A stretch of DNA of 64,000 nt, from contig CM034310.1 of assembly GCA_019925795.1 (NCBI GenBank), positions 15,086,764 through 15,150,763 on the forward strand. Reading direction: 5' to 3'. The translations under genes and the position numbers were made by a program. The stretch comes from Dendrobium chrysotoxum. Its lineage: Eukaryota; Streptophyta; Magnoliopsida; Asparagales; Orchidaceae. Positions 24,690 through 35,294 of this stretch are shown piece by piece. Every line of letters starts with the position of its first letter. The first letter of the stretch is position 1. Below the pieces are notes generated by a model. The model had not been told where the DNA came from and searched no databases. It saw only the letters and a program-made list of their open reading frames with translations.

Positions 24690-25020
24690 TTCCCGCCTGT
24701 CAAGAAAGGCAGTCACGATAGGTGTCAAGTAACACCGCGGCTGTAGTCTCATTCCCCGCTCGCTAAAGAAAGCGGTCACGGGGTCTTCAAGCATTTGTTT
24801 AAAACACATTTCCCCACCTGCTAAGAAAAGCAATCACGGGTACTTAACTTTCTTCTCATACAAATTTCCCCGACTGCTAAGAAAAGTAGTCACGCGTACT
24901 TATATTTCATGTATACGAATTTTCCCGCCTGCTAAGAAAAGCAGTCACGGGTACTTATATTTCATGCATACAAATTTCCCCGCCTGCTAAGAAAAACAGT
25001 CACGGGTACTTATTTCATGC
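24690..25020 (+). repeat. Array of 55-bp units each holding a small hairpin
   Basis: At least four clear units (starting near 24817, 24873, 24928 and 24983) and one or two decayed ones (24690, 24750) repeat every 55-56 bp. Each carries CTGCTAAGAAAAGCAG, a 5-bp stem with a 6-nt loop, extended by CCCG…CGGG. In the second unit the change to AGTAG is still compatible with pairing to CTGCT through a G-U pair. Confidence 0.85.
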
Positions 25021-25169
25021 ATTAAAATTTAAAATGCTAATGTCGGGTTTACACCCTAAGTGCGCAGCGATCGAGACGACGACAACGAACGACGGCGACA
25101 AAGGGAAGACCTTCGATGCACAATTCAATATTTTTTATCATTTATGCCATATAATCAAATAAACATTTT

Positions 25170-26060
25170 TTTTTAAATAAAGGCTAGAGAGAGAAAATCT
25201 CTCCAATTTTAGAGAGAGAAAGAGAGGGCTTTTCGGTGGAAGAGGCTTAGGGTGCGTAGAAGATTGGGGGAGTTAGGTTAGAGAGAGAAAATATCTCTCT
25301 CTCCAATTTAGAGAGAGAAAGAGAGGGGTAAGTTCTCTTTCTAGAGAGAGAAAGAGAAGGAACGAAGGGGTATTGGTGGGGAAGGCTTAGGATGCTTAGG
25401 AGGGTGAGAGAGTGAGGATAGAGAGAGAAAATTCCTCTTTCTCTAATTTTTAGAGAGAGAAAGAGAGAAGGGATAATTTTTTTCTCTAGGAGGAGAATTT
25501 GGAGGCATGGTGGAGAGGAGAGATGCTTGGGATGAAAAGGGAGCCATACATGAAGAAATTTCTTTCTCATTCTAGAGAGAAAATTTTCTCTCTATGTTAG
25601 AGAGAGAAAGTGGGGGATGATGGAGATTTTGATAGGAAATGTGTAGGATGTGTGTAGGAATATTTTTTGTAAAGGGTGGTGGGTGGTTTATGGGATGGAT
25701 GTGGAGATATGGAAGAATTAGGGTTTAGGGTTAGGGTATGTTTTGAGAAAGAGAGATTGGAGGAAGAAGAAGGAGATGAAGGAGAGGAAGGAGAGGAGAG
25801 GAGGAAAATGGAAGGAAATGAGGGGGAAATGGAGGGAAGAAGAGTGAGAGAAAAAAAATGGAGAAGAAGATGAGGGAAGGAAGAAGAAGAAGAAGAAGAA
25901 GAAAGAAAGAAGAATGGGGGAAGAAGAAGAAGAAGAAGAGAAGGAGGAGAGATTTACCTTGGAGCTTGGAGGGAGGAGGGAGGAGCCGGCCGATTGGAAA
26001 CTGAGAGAGAGGAGAGAGAGTTCGGCTCCCTTGCGTGAGAATGAGCGTGAGATGAGTCAT
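25170..26060 (+). repeat. Purine-rich (GA/GGA/GAA) block
   Basis: About 0.9 kb is strongly strand-biased, with AGAGAGAAA blocks, GAAGAAGAA runs and very few pyrimidines between 25690 and 25960. ORFs rich in Glu/Arg on the plus strand and Ser/Leu/Phe on the minus strand are products of this bias. Confidence 0.88.
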
Positions 26061-26536
26061 GGAATGAGAGGGGGGGCAGTTTGGAGAGTGTTATGAGGGT
26101 TATGTGAGGTTTAAGTGAGGGTATTTTGGGAATTTTTGTATTTAGAAAATTTCTTTTTTTTTTAATCTCTCTTTCTCTCCCTCATTCTCTAAATTAAAAT
26201 TTTCAATTATATGGCATAATAAAAAATTTTAGATTGTGTATCGAGTTGGTCGCCACGTCATCGCAGTCATTTAGGTACATCGTCGCATCGATTTGCGCGC
26301 GAAATTTAAAATTTTCACCGATCGGCGACCCCAATCAATATGGGTGTCGATCTTTAGCTGTTTTCGTTGCTCCAAAAGCATCGGCGCTGTCCGTTTCGCG
26401 AACGGAGGCCATTTCAGTGATTTTGGGTTTTGGGTCGACACACGTCGGGTGAATTATGCGCGATTTCGCATTCTTTTGCTTTTGTAATTTGCCTTGCGCG
26501 GTCGACTCGACCCCGACATTAGCATTGAGGTCAACA

Positions 26537-26541
26537 GTAGG
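26537..26541. repeat. Target-site duplication, LTR-X copy 3 (right)
   Basis: GTAGG is repeated at 20331-20335. Confidence 0.82.
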
Positions 26542-27703
26542 CTAGTTAAATATTATTGTGTTCATCGCTCTATGGAAAGATGTACATACATGCACTATTT
26601 ACTTGTTAGGTTTGAATCCTTAAATGTTTTATATGGTGAATGAATGACAGTGCACTCATATGCCAATATAGTAGGGTAATCTTTATATTGGCATAAGATT
26701 GTTATACTCTCACAATTAATATTATATCACCACCACCATCATATATTGTGTAGACAATTGGATGTTGTGTAGTTTTCTGTTAAATGTGCCAGGTGATCAT
26801 ATAACATCTTTTCCCGTAGATCAATAATCATCATTCTCACTAGTTTATTTACTCACATCACTTTAGCATTGTCTCAACAACATATAGCCTACACTTATGA
26901 GTATTTGATTGGATTGCTCGTCTTCCATTGTCATATTGTGTGTGATTGAGTTGAAGTTGTCTTTGATTGATTAAATCATCATAAGTTTGAGCAACTACTT
27001 TCTGCTAAACATCAAAATGGTAAGTAACACAAAAATTATTATTTCAAAGAACTAGAGAAAATGAATAGACACATAACATTAGTTGTAAGAAAGTGACATG
27101 ACCATTTACACAACTTCAGAGTGATTGGTCAGAATTAATTTCCCAACAGACTTCTCTCCCTTGCCTTTTATAATCTTGTCATCAACTCCCATGATCACCT
27201 TTGCTATGAAACATTTTAAAAATAATACACTGAATGTTAACAAGAAAAGGTCAAGCCTACCTGTTGACCAGAAAAAGGAACCATGCAACCTTTTTCTAAA
27301 CCTTAAGCTAAGAACAAACCATGTCCTATAATTCAAGCTAAAGATTTTTTTAATTTATTAAACATTTAAATATACTTTAAGGTCAAGCCATTCGGTTGAC
27401 CAGAAAAGGAACCTTGCAACTTTTTTCTAAACCTTATGCTAAGAACAAATGATTTCCTACAATTCAAGCTAAAGATTTGTTTTCTTAAATTAGCATCTTG
27501 GTACATCAAATCATAAAGAGATTTCCTCTTATTAAAAAAAATTTTCATACAAAGATTATAAGGTAATTCTAGGAAAAAAACTTAACCATAAAATAATAAT
27601 GGAAGGAGAAAATGAGAAATATTAAAAATTAATAAGATAAAATATCTAAGAATTTTCATCAAAGTAGATGCATTAATAGTGGATATGTCTTAGTTGAAGA
27701 TGG
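26542..27703. other. Intron 1 sequence with a 132-bp-period duplication
   Basis: A segment of about 100 bp beginning GGTCAAGCC and containing GTTGACCAGAAAA occurs at 27249-27350 and again at 27381-27481. No coding signature was found. Confidence 0.6.
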
Positions 27704-27712
27704 AGATATTAA

Positions 27713-27724
27713 TACAACAACAAC
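27713..27724 (-). mobile_element. Displaced tail of the minus-strand RTE LINE
   Basis: TACAACAACAAC is the reverse of a TTG-repeat LINE tail. It was separated from the LINE body (42014 onward) by the insertion of the copia element, whose target duplication ACAAC is part of it. Confidence 0.75.
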
Positions 27725-29102
27725 TGTTGCAACTCAGTAATCAAGATTGAGCTTATGATTTTTTATGACAACAAAACTAATTATTGTGTTGATAATTTTA
27801 GTGTTTCTCTTAGCATATCTTGGATACTTTTGTTTGTTTATGTGTGTACTAACATTTCAGAGAAATCATACTCCATATTGCTGAAGGCTACAATACATAA
27901 TAGAATAGGATTTCATGTAATAGAGTGTGTATATCTCTATTTTTATTTCTTGAGTCTGAGCATAGTGTGATTGTAATTAGGTAACCGTGCACACATGCAC
28001 AGGGGGAGAGATAAACTTTAAATTTATTTTTCTTTACTGATCGTACTGTATGATTAGTTATCGTGTTGTACGATTTATCATAAGTTTCCTCTAGAATACA
28101 GTTAATTAAATCATGACTTTAAATTTTAAACTGTTTGTACTATACGATGTCAAGTCGTACAGGCGACTAACAGTGTACGAAATATGATTCGTACCAGATC
28201 GCACCAAACGAACACATTCAGTTTTGAACTGTCCGTACAGTATGATGTACGTTCGTACAGACGACTAACAGTGTACGAAATAGGGGTCATACCAGATCGT
28301 ACCAGACGAACAGGTTCAATTTTGAACTATTCGTACAGCACGATGTACGTTCATACGGATGACTAACAGTGTACGAAATTGCGTTCGTACTAGACGAAGC
28401 CCTGATTTTATAAACTGTTCGTAATGTACGATCTAAGATCGTACCGTACGATTATAGGACAGATCTCTTGTAAATTTTAGTTTTACAAGAAAAAGAGTGT
28501 AAAAGTACCCTCTGCCTTCACTAGGAGGGTGTAAAAGGATATGACGGTACTCTGCCTTCACCAAGAGAGTGTAAAAGGATATGACGGTACTTTGCCTTCA
28601 CCAGGAGGGTGTAAAAAAACATGACGGTACTCTGTCTTCACCAAGAGGGTGAAAAAGGACGTGGCGGTATGCTGCCATCACTCGGAGAGTGTAAAAGTTG
28701 TCGGTTCTCTGCCACACCGGGTTGGTGGAAGAGAGTTTTATAAGGGCTTCTCCGCCTTGCTTGGAGGCAAAAGGAGAGTCACTTTTGTTAAGTGCAATAC
28801 CTGGAGAAGGAGTCTCCAGGGAGTGGACGTAGGTCATGTTTGGACCGAACCACTATAAAATTTGGTGTTCTTTTGTTCTCGTTAATTTTTCTACACTTTA
28901 TTTTCTATAGTTGTGTGGTTGAAACATCTTTTGTGTTAATCATATCTAAACAACTGCATATTTTAAGATCAGTGATTTAATTATCTAAAAGATTCAAATA
29001 GGTTTTTAAAATCCAAGATATTTTTAAAAATAACTAATTCATCCCCCTCTTGGTTAGCCTTGGGACAGTTCTATAAGGTCTAACAACCTACACGAATTTT
29101 CA
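27725..29102 (+). repeat. 5' LTR of the copia element (1378 bp)
   Basis: It starts TGTTGCAACTCAG and ends …CACGAATTTTCA. It holds about 3.5 tandem units of 98 bp (from about 28130) rich in GTACGA/TTCGTAC, then five units of 40 bp (28511-28680, TCTGCCTTCAC…GGGTGTAAAAGGA). It lacks a segment of about 200 bp found in the 3' LTR (around 41130-41360). Confidence 0.93.
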
Positions 29103-29104
29103 AG

Positions 29105-29117
29105 TAGTATCAGAGCC
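29105..29117 (+). promoter_or_regulatory. Primer-binding site of the copia element
   Basis: TAGTATCAGAGCC, two bases after the LTR, is a one-base variant of the tRNA-iMet site TGGTATCAGAGCC. Confidence 0.88.
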
Positions 29118-29160
29118 AATTTTAAAAATTAAGGTTTAGACTATTTTTTGAAAAACAATT

Positions 29161-30910
29161 ATGGCCAATTTTTGAAATCGAAATACTGTTGAAGGATATT
29201 CGATCACTAGACCACATTTATTCGATAACATTTCTTTTGATTTTTAAAAAACTCGCATGTCTACTTTTCTGCAATCACTTGACTATTGTATGTGAATGTT
29301 AGTACAGGAAGGCTATACTGCACCTACTAGAATTATTGATAGCATTAGAGTTGAAATACCATTTATTAATTAGACTTTAAAATAAAGAGAATTAGCATAA
29401 TTAAATGCAAAATGTTTAAACAGTTTTTTCTATGCTTTGAAATCTGAGAATTATATGTGTGTTTCTACTTGCAAAACTGGAAAAGAGATATATGATAGAC
29501 TTTGCATAACTTATGAAGGAACAAACTAGGTTAAACAATCTAGGTTGAATATTTTACTACACGACTATGAACTATTTTGCATGAAACTAAATGAGTCAAT
29601 TTCTGATATGTATACAAGGTTTACATAGATTGTTACCTCATTGCATGCTTTAGGTAGAGAACTTACAAATTCGGAGAAAGTAAATAAAATTCTATGTTGT
29701 TTACCTACTGCTTATGATGCAAAGACAATTGTCATAACTGAATCAAAAGATTTGAATGTATATTCTATTGACAATCTATTTGAATTACTAATTGCTTATG
29801 AGCAAGGAGTGAATCAAAGACAGATTGATGCAGGAGACAAGCGAAACGAAAAGAATATAGCTTTGAAAGTGAATGATTCAGAGAGTGATCAATCAATGCC
29901 TGAGGATGAAGAAGATATTGCACTTATGACTAGGCAATTCAAAAGTTTCCTTAAGAGAAAGCAACGACAACGTCAGCATTGAAACAAATATAAGTTCAAT
30001 AAAAATCCAAAAGTTTCCAATGAAGTTATTTGTTATGAATGCAGAAAGCTTGGACATATAAAGACTGATTGCCGAAATCTTAAAGCTAATCCTAACAAAG
30101 AGAAAGCTGAGGAGAAAACTAATGTCAAGAAGGGCAAGAAAAGAATGCAAAAAGCTTTCTGGGCTGACTCAGCTTCAGATTCTTCAGAAACAGAAACAGA
30201 AGATGTCAAAAATTTGTGCTTAATGGCAGATAAACTTGATCAAACAGATCAGGAGGTACGTGACTTATGATACGATAAATTATTCGAAGTTTCCGAGAAA
30301 ATTCATAATGCATATAGGAAACTCAAAAAATTGCATGCTAGTCTTAATATCGATTATTTGAATTTACAAAAAGAGCATAAAAATCTTAAGAAAGATCATG
30401 CAGACATAGATAGCAATCACATGGCATTGCTAGATGAATTTGATGACTTGAATAAGAAGCATAAATTATCGAAAAATCCTATAGTGAGCTTGAAAATGAT
30501 TTTAAAGTATTTATGGGTGAATCTGATCAAAGAAAACACGAGTTAAAAATTGAGAATTCGATTTTGGAAAGTACAAACTCATATCTAGAAATAAAATTGA
30601 AAGCTATTATGAAAAATAAATCGGCACCCACACTTGAACAATTACACAATCCTAATAAAAAACGTTCAAGTTTAAAACCTAGGAAAAGATATCATAACTT
30701 ATATAGACTAGTAAATCCTTTTCCTGGAGTTAAATATTTTTCATGTGGAATGTTAAGGCATATTTCCCACACTTGCATTATTCATAGTAGAATACATTTA
30801 GTGTGGAGACCTAAGATGCATAAATCAAAGCATATCAAACATGCATCGGGATTATCATTGCCAAGAGGTGAACCCAAATTTATTTGGGTTCTCAAGTCTA
30901 ACGTTTGATA
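29161..30910 (+). pseudogene. Copia gag region
   Basis: An ATG at 29161 opens a frame with early stops that has the copia gag start (SITRPHLFDN, MSTFLQSLDY). The plant UBN2-type gag core follows (29641-29982, LCCLPTAYDAKTIVITESKD). A complete zinc knuckle stands at about 30028 (CYECRKLGHIKTDC). After it comes a Lys/Glu/Asp-rich region with coiled-coil character (30330-30600), and a second degenerate knuckle (CGMLRHISHTC near 30750). It would coat the RNA in virus-like particles. Stops and shifts make it non-functional. Confidence 0.85.
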
Positions 30911-30939
30911 ATTTTGTAGAGACGCTCTCATACAAGCCC

Positions 30940-32122
30940 TCGTGAGAGCACTTGGTACCTAGACAGCGGATGTTCAAAGCATATGACTGGAGATGCAAAT
31001 TAATTTATAATGTTGGAAGTTAGGAATGGAGGCAAAGTGACACTTGGAGATAACACCTCTAAGAAAGTGGTAGGTTCAGGTATGATTGATAAAACAAAGA
31101 ATTTTCTGATTGAAAATGTTTTATTGGTTGAAGGCTTAAAACATAACTTGCTAAGTATTAGTCAGCTTTGTGATAAAGATTTTAACATAAAATTTTTGCC
31201 TATAAATTGCATTATAAGCCAAAAAGAAGTTGATGTATTGTGTGGAAATAGGGTAAATAATGTATACATGCTTGATTTAAATTGTGTTAAATCTTCTAAT
31301 ATTTTTTGTCTAAAAACTATTGCTGATGAATCTTGGTTATGACATAAAAGATTTTGTCATATAAGTATGAGAAATCTTAGAAAGATTACCCAAAAAGAAT
31401 TGGTTAGAGGCATACCCAAATTAGACTTCACTAAGGGTCATCTATGTGATGCGTGTCAATTAGAGAAACAAGTCAAATTCTCTTTTCATTCAATCAAAGA
31501 TCTTAGAACTAGTAAACCCTTAGAAATCCTTCACATGGATCTTTTGGACCCTTTAGCACTATAAGTTTAGGAGGGAAAGTTTTTGAGTATGTGATTGTCG
31601 ATGATTATTCAAGATTCACCTAGATTAGACTGTTATCACATAAGAGTGAATCATTTGATGAGTTTAGAAATTTTTTTACTTGGATTCAGAGGAAGCTAGG
31701 TTGTGAAATTCTTGCAATTCATAGTGACCACAGGGGAGAATTTGAAAATAAAAAATTTGAAGTTTTCTATAATGAACAAGGGATAGATCATAATTTTTTA
31801 GCTCCTAAGATCCCTCAACAGAATAGGATTGTTGAAAGAAAGAACAGAACTTTGATAAAAACTGCTAGAGCTATATTGGTTTCCTAAATATTTTTGGACC
31901 GAAGCAGTTAATACATATTGTTATGTTTAGAATAGGGTGAACATTAGATCTAAGTTGAACAAGACACCCTATGAACTCCTTAAGGGTAGAACACCCAACC
32001 TCTTATATCTACATGTCTTTGGATGTAAAGTGTTTATTCATAATAAAGGCAAAGCACTTTTAGAAAAAATTGATCCTAAATCTGATGAGGAAATTTTTCA
32101 AGGATATTCAAGTGTTGGCAAA
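30940..32122 (+). pseudogene. Copia protease and integrase region (5' part)
   Basis: The protease active-site segment WYLDSGCSKHMTG is at about 30950 (D-S-G triad present). The pre-integrase domain lies at 31010-31340 and the HHCC zinc domain at 31345-31480 (CDACQLEKQ). The integrase core has VDDYSRFT near 31600, HSDHRGEFENKKFE near 31720 and IVERKNRT near 31830; these supply the D-D-E residues. Stops at about 31341, 31561, 31620 and 31886 break it. The frame runs up to GYSSVGK, where the LINE entered. Confidence 0.87.
32106..32122. repeat. Target-site duplication of the plus-strand LINE (left)
   Basis: ATTCAAGTGTTGGCAAA, 17 bp, is repeated exactly at 35278-35294. Removing one copy and the LINE brings the two halves of the copia pol text together. 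Confidence 0.95.
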
Positions 32123-32213
32123 GCTTAACTTTTAACACTGCCGTTGCCAGGTCCCAAGTCCTGGATGAGAAAAGTGGAGGGTTGCGTTAGGTAGTCGACA
32201 GCCAGCGTAAAAC

Positions 32214-33521
32214 TTGTCGAATAATAATGGCATGAATCCTTTAAGAAATTGTGTTAATGCTAGGGCGTCCCCTGGAAGCGACGCGTTGTATGGCCTAAAT
32301 ACAGCGACAAGTGTGCAAGGGCCGCTGCACCGCCGCCCGGGTGCAGTGTTAAATAGGCAAGGGTTCCCACATCAAGGACGGATGTGGGCAAAGAAGCTAG
32401 TCCATGAAACTAAAATTAGGATAGAAACTTGGAATATAGGTTCCCTTATAGGAAAATTAATGGAATTAATAGATGTTATGATTCATAGGAAGATAAATAT
32501 TCTGTGTATTCAGGAAACTAAATGGGTTGGAGAGAAGGCTAAGGAGATTGATAGTTTAGGATTTAAACTTTGGTATTCGGGTAGGAGTCGTACTAGAAAT
32601 GGTATAGGCGTGATTTTAGATAAGAGTTTGAAGGATAATGTTATAAATATTAATAGAATTGGAGATAGAATTATAGCTTTAAAGATTGTTGTTGATGCTA
32701 AGGTTGTTAACATTATAAGTGCTTATGCTCCTCAAGTGGGTTTGGATATGGATTCAAAATTAAAATTTTGGAATGACTTAGAAGAATTAATACAAAAGAT
32801 ACCTCTTGAAGAAAGAGTTTTTATTGGAGGAGATTTAAATGGACATGTTGGTAGAGAGGTAGATGACTTTAAAAGCATTCATGGTGGCCGTGGTTTTGGA
32901 ACAACAAATGAAGGTGGTAAGTCTATTTTAGATTTTTGTTTAGCTTATGATTTTTTAATTGCTAATACCTTATTTAAGAAAAGGAATGAGCATCTCATTA
33001 CTTATAAAAATGGATATAATACAACTCAGATTGATTATTTTCTTATAAGAAAATTAGATCGTTTAGATTGCAAAGATTGTAAAGTTATTCCGAGTGAAAA
33101 CTTATGTACCCAACATCGTTTATTAGTTTTGGACTTGAAGATAATGGGGAAGAAAATAAAAAATAAAGTAAAACGATTTCCTAGGATTAGATGGGGGCAT
33201 TTAAAGAATATTAACAAAAATATTTTTGAGAGTAAGATTTTAGATCTTAAGATTTTGTCTGTGCATGAGGATGCTAATGTTATGTGGGAAAAAGTGGCTA
33301 GTTATATTAAGAATATTGCAAAAGATGTGCTTGGAGTTTCAAAGGGAAAAGCTCCTAATAGTAAAAATAGTTGGTGGTGGAATCCAAATGTGCAAGAAAA
33401 GATTAAAAATAGAAGATTTGTTATAAAAATTGGTTTAATTGTAAAAATTCTGATAATTGGAAAATTTATAAAGAGGCACGTAAGGAATCTAAGAAAGCAA
33501 TATGCGATGCAAAGAGTTTAG
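32214..33521 (+). pseudogene. LINE ORF, N-terminal part: AP-type endonuclease
   Basis: The 435-codon frame contains an apurinic-type endonuclease from about residue 65 on: ETWNIGSL, NILCIQETKW (metal-binding Glu), SAYAPQVG, GGDLNGHVG (Asp/Asn pair) and TQIDYFLIRK. The enzyme nicks target DNA to prime reverse transcription. After residue about 400 the text stops matching the family, because a single base is missing near 33418 (a T in AGATTTG). The correct frame continues in the next reading frame. Confidence 0.9.
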
Positions 33522-33571
33522 CTTTTAGTGATTTATATAATAGATTAGATACTAAGGAGGGAGAAAGATAT

Positions 33572-35236
33572 ATGTATAAGCTAGCCAAACAAAGAGATAG
33601 GAGTAGTAAGGATTTAGTTCAAGTGAAGTGTATTAAGGATGAAGATCAAAAAGTACTTTTTTTAGAAGATGATATTCAACAAAGGTGGATGAGATATTTT
33701 GCTAAACTTTTTAATGAAGAATGTGAAAATAAAATTGACTGTAGTGATCTTAGCACCCTAAATGAAAATAAAGATTTATGTTTTTATCGGCGTATTAGTA
33801 AAACCGAAGTTAGAGAGGCTTTAAAGAAAATGAAGGGTGGAAAAGCTGTTGGACCTGATGATATTCCAATAGAGGTGTGGAAATGCTTAGGAGATGAAGG
33901 AATTTCTTGGCTTACTAAACTTTTTAATACTGTTTTGAAGACTAAAAAGATGCCAAATGAGTGGAGAATGAGTGTGTTAATCCCTATTTTTAAGAATAAA
34001 GGTGATGCACAAGATTGTGCTAATTATAGAGGAATTAAGTTAATGTGTCATACTTTAAAACTATGGGAACGAGTTATGGAGCATAGATTGCGGCGTGATA
34101 CTAATGTTTCTCAAAATCAATTTGGATTCATGCCGGGTAGGTCTACTATGGAAGCCATACATTTATTAAGAGGTTTGATGGAGAAATATAGAGAGAATAA
34201 GGAGGATTTACATATGATATTTATTGATTTAGAAAAAGCATATGATAAAGTTCCAAGAGAAGTGCTATGGAGAGTTCTTGAAAAGAAAAGAGTTAATAAC
34301 GCTTATATTCAAATCATTAAAGATATGTATGCAGGAGCTATTACTTGTGTTCAAACACAAGGTGGTTTGACCAAGTATTTCCCTATTTCGGTTGGATTAC
34401 ATCAAGGATCAGCCTTAAGCCCATATCTTTTTGCTTTAGTCATCGATGTTCTCACTAGACATTTGCAAGAGGATGTACCTTGGTGTATGCTTTTTGCTGA
34501 TGATATTCTTCTTGTTGATAAGACTAGAGAGGGAGTTGAAGGTAAACTAGAATTGTGGAGGTCAACCTTAGAGTCTAAAGGTTTTCGCTTGAGTAGATCT
34601 AAAACGGAATATATGGAGTATAATTTTAGTAATAATAGACCTAGTGAGGGCATTGTGACTTTGGCCGATCAAGTCATTAATAAGAGCACACGTTTTAGAT
34701 ATCTTGGATCTATTGTTCAGAGTGATGGTGATATAGATGGGGATATTATCAGCAGAATCCAAGTTGGATGGTTGAAGTGGAGGAATGCATCAGGCTTATT
34801 GTGTGATAGAAAAGTACCCCTCAAACTTAAGGGAAAATTCTATAAGTTGGTGGTGAGACCTGCAATGCTTTATGGTGCCGAATGTTGGCCATTAAAAGAG
34901 AAGCATAATTCTAAGTTAAGTGTTGCAGAGATGAGGATGCTCAGGTGGATGAGTGGCTTTACCCTTATAGATAGGATACGAAATGAGCATATTCGTGAAA
35001 AGGTTGGAGTAGCTCCAGTGGAAGATAAGATTAGAGAGAGTCGCCTTAGATGGTTTGGTCACGTAAAACGGCGGCCTCCCGATGACCCGGTTAGGAAAGT
35101 AGAGGTCTTAGATTTGACTTATGTTAAGAAAGGTAGAGGTAGACCTAAAAAGACTTGGTTAGAAAATATTAGAAATGATCTTTCTTTATTAGATTTAAAC
35201 GATACAGGACACAATGGAGAAAAAGGATTCATGTAG
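33572..35236 (+). pseudogene. LINE ORF, C-terminal part: reverse transcriptase
   Basis: The 554-codon frame is the continuation of the 32214 ORF after the lesion. It shows all reverse-transcriptase blocks in order: IPIFKNKGDAQDCANYRGI, QFGFMPGRST, MIFIDLEKAYDKVP, GLHQGSALSPYLFALVID, the catalytic MLFADDILLVD, and LGSIVQSDGDIDGDI. A C-terminal basic tail (KKGRGRPKKTW) follows. The last nine or so residues are out of the family frame owing to a small indel near 35205. The catalytic residues are intact. Confidence 0.93.
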
Positions 35237-35277
35237 CCGACCCCACGTAGTGGGATAAAGGCTTGATGATGTTGTTG

Positions 35278-35294
35278 ATTCAAGTGTTGGCAAA
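35278..35294. repeat. Target-site duplication of the plus-strand LINE (right)
   Basis: ATTCAAGTGTTGGCAAA is identical to 32106-32122. Confidence 0.95.

Larger units (their letters stand above)
20336..26536 (+). mobile_element. Giant LTR family 'LTR-X', copy 3 (solo LTR, 6.2 kb)
   Basis: It starts TGTGGGCTCCGAAAATTCGG and ends …GAGGTCAACA at 26536, with GTAGG on both sides (20331-20335 and 26537-26541). It matches copy 2 in reverse in its first 2 kb (for example CACTACCCAGAGATTTCGCC, GCACAAGCCCCTATA, AGGCCTTGAAGGCCTAATAT). It is longer than copy 2 because an internal unit was multiplied (21495-22270), and because it has a hairpin-repeat array and a purine-rich block in place of the TAATTA module. 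No coding region was found. The GA-rich ORFs inside are low complexity. Confidence 0.88.
32123..35277 (+). mobile_element. RTE-type LINE, nearly full length (3.16 kb)
   Basis: This is a non-LTR retrotransposon inserted into copia pol with a 17-bp target duplication. It has a short leader, one long coding region (endonuclease then reverse transcriptase) and a very short 3' end (CCCACGTAGTGGGATAAAGG…) that closes in a GATGATGTTGTTG tail instead of poly(A), a hallmark of the plant RTE clade. Only two small lesions were seen, a one-base loss near 33418 and an altered frame near 35205, so it is the youngest insertion in the nest. The same family is seen at 2770-3416 and, in reverse, at 42014-45752. 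Confidence 0.93.

Noticed and set aside
24690..25020. CRISPR-like array of regular repeats
   Set aside because: The 55-bp units repeat as wholes with no unique spacers, and the DNA is plant nuclear.
25676..26096. Overlapping Glu/Arg-rich and Ser/Leu/Phe-rich ORFs on both strands
   Set aside because: They arise from the purine-rich composition of the block; a stop-poor low-complexity stretch gives open frames without selection.
27755..27970. 71-codon ORF repeated at 40508-40708
   Set aside because: Both are the same position in the two copia LTRs; identity reflects the LTR pair, not a gene.
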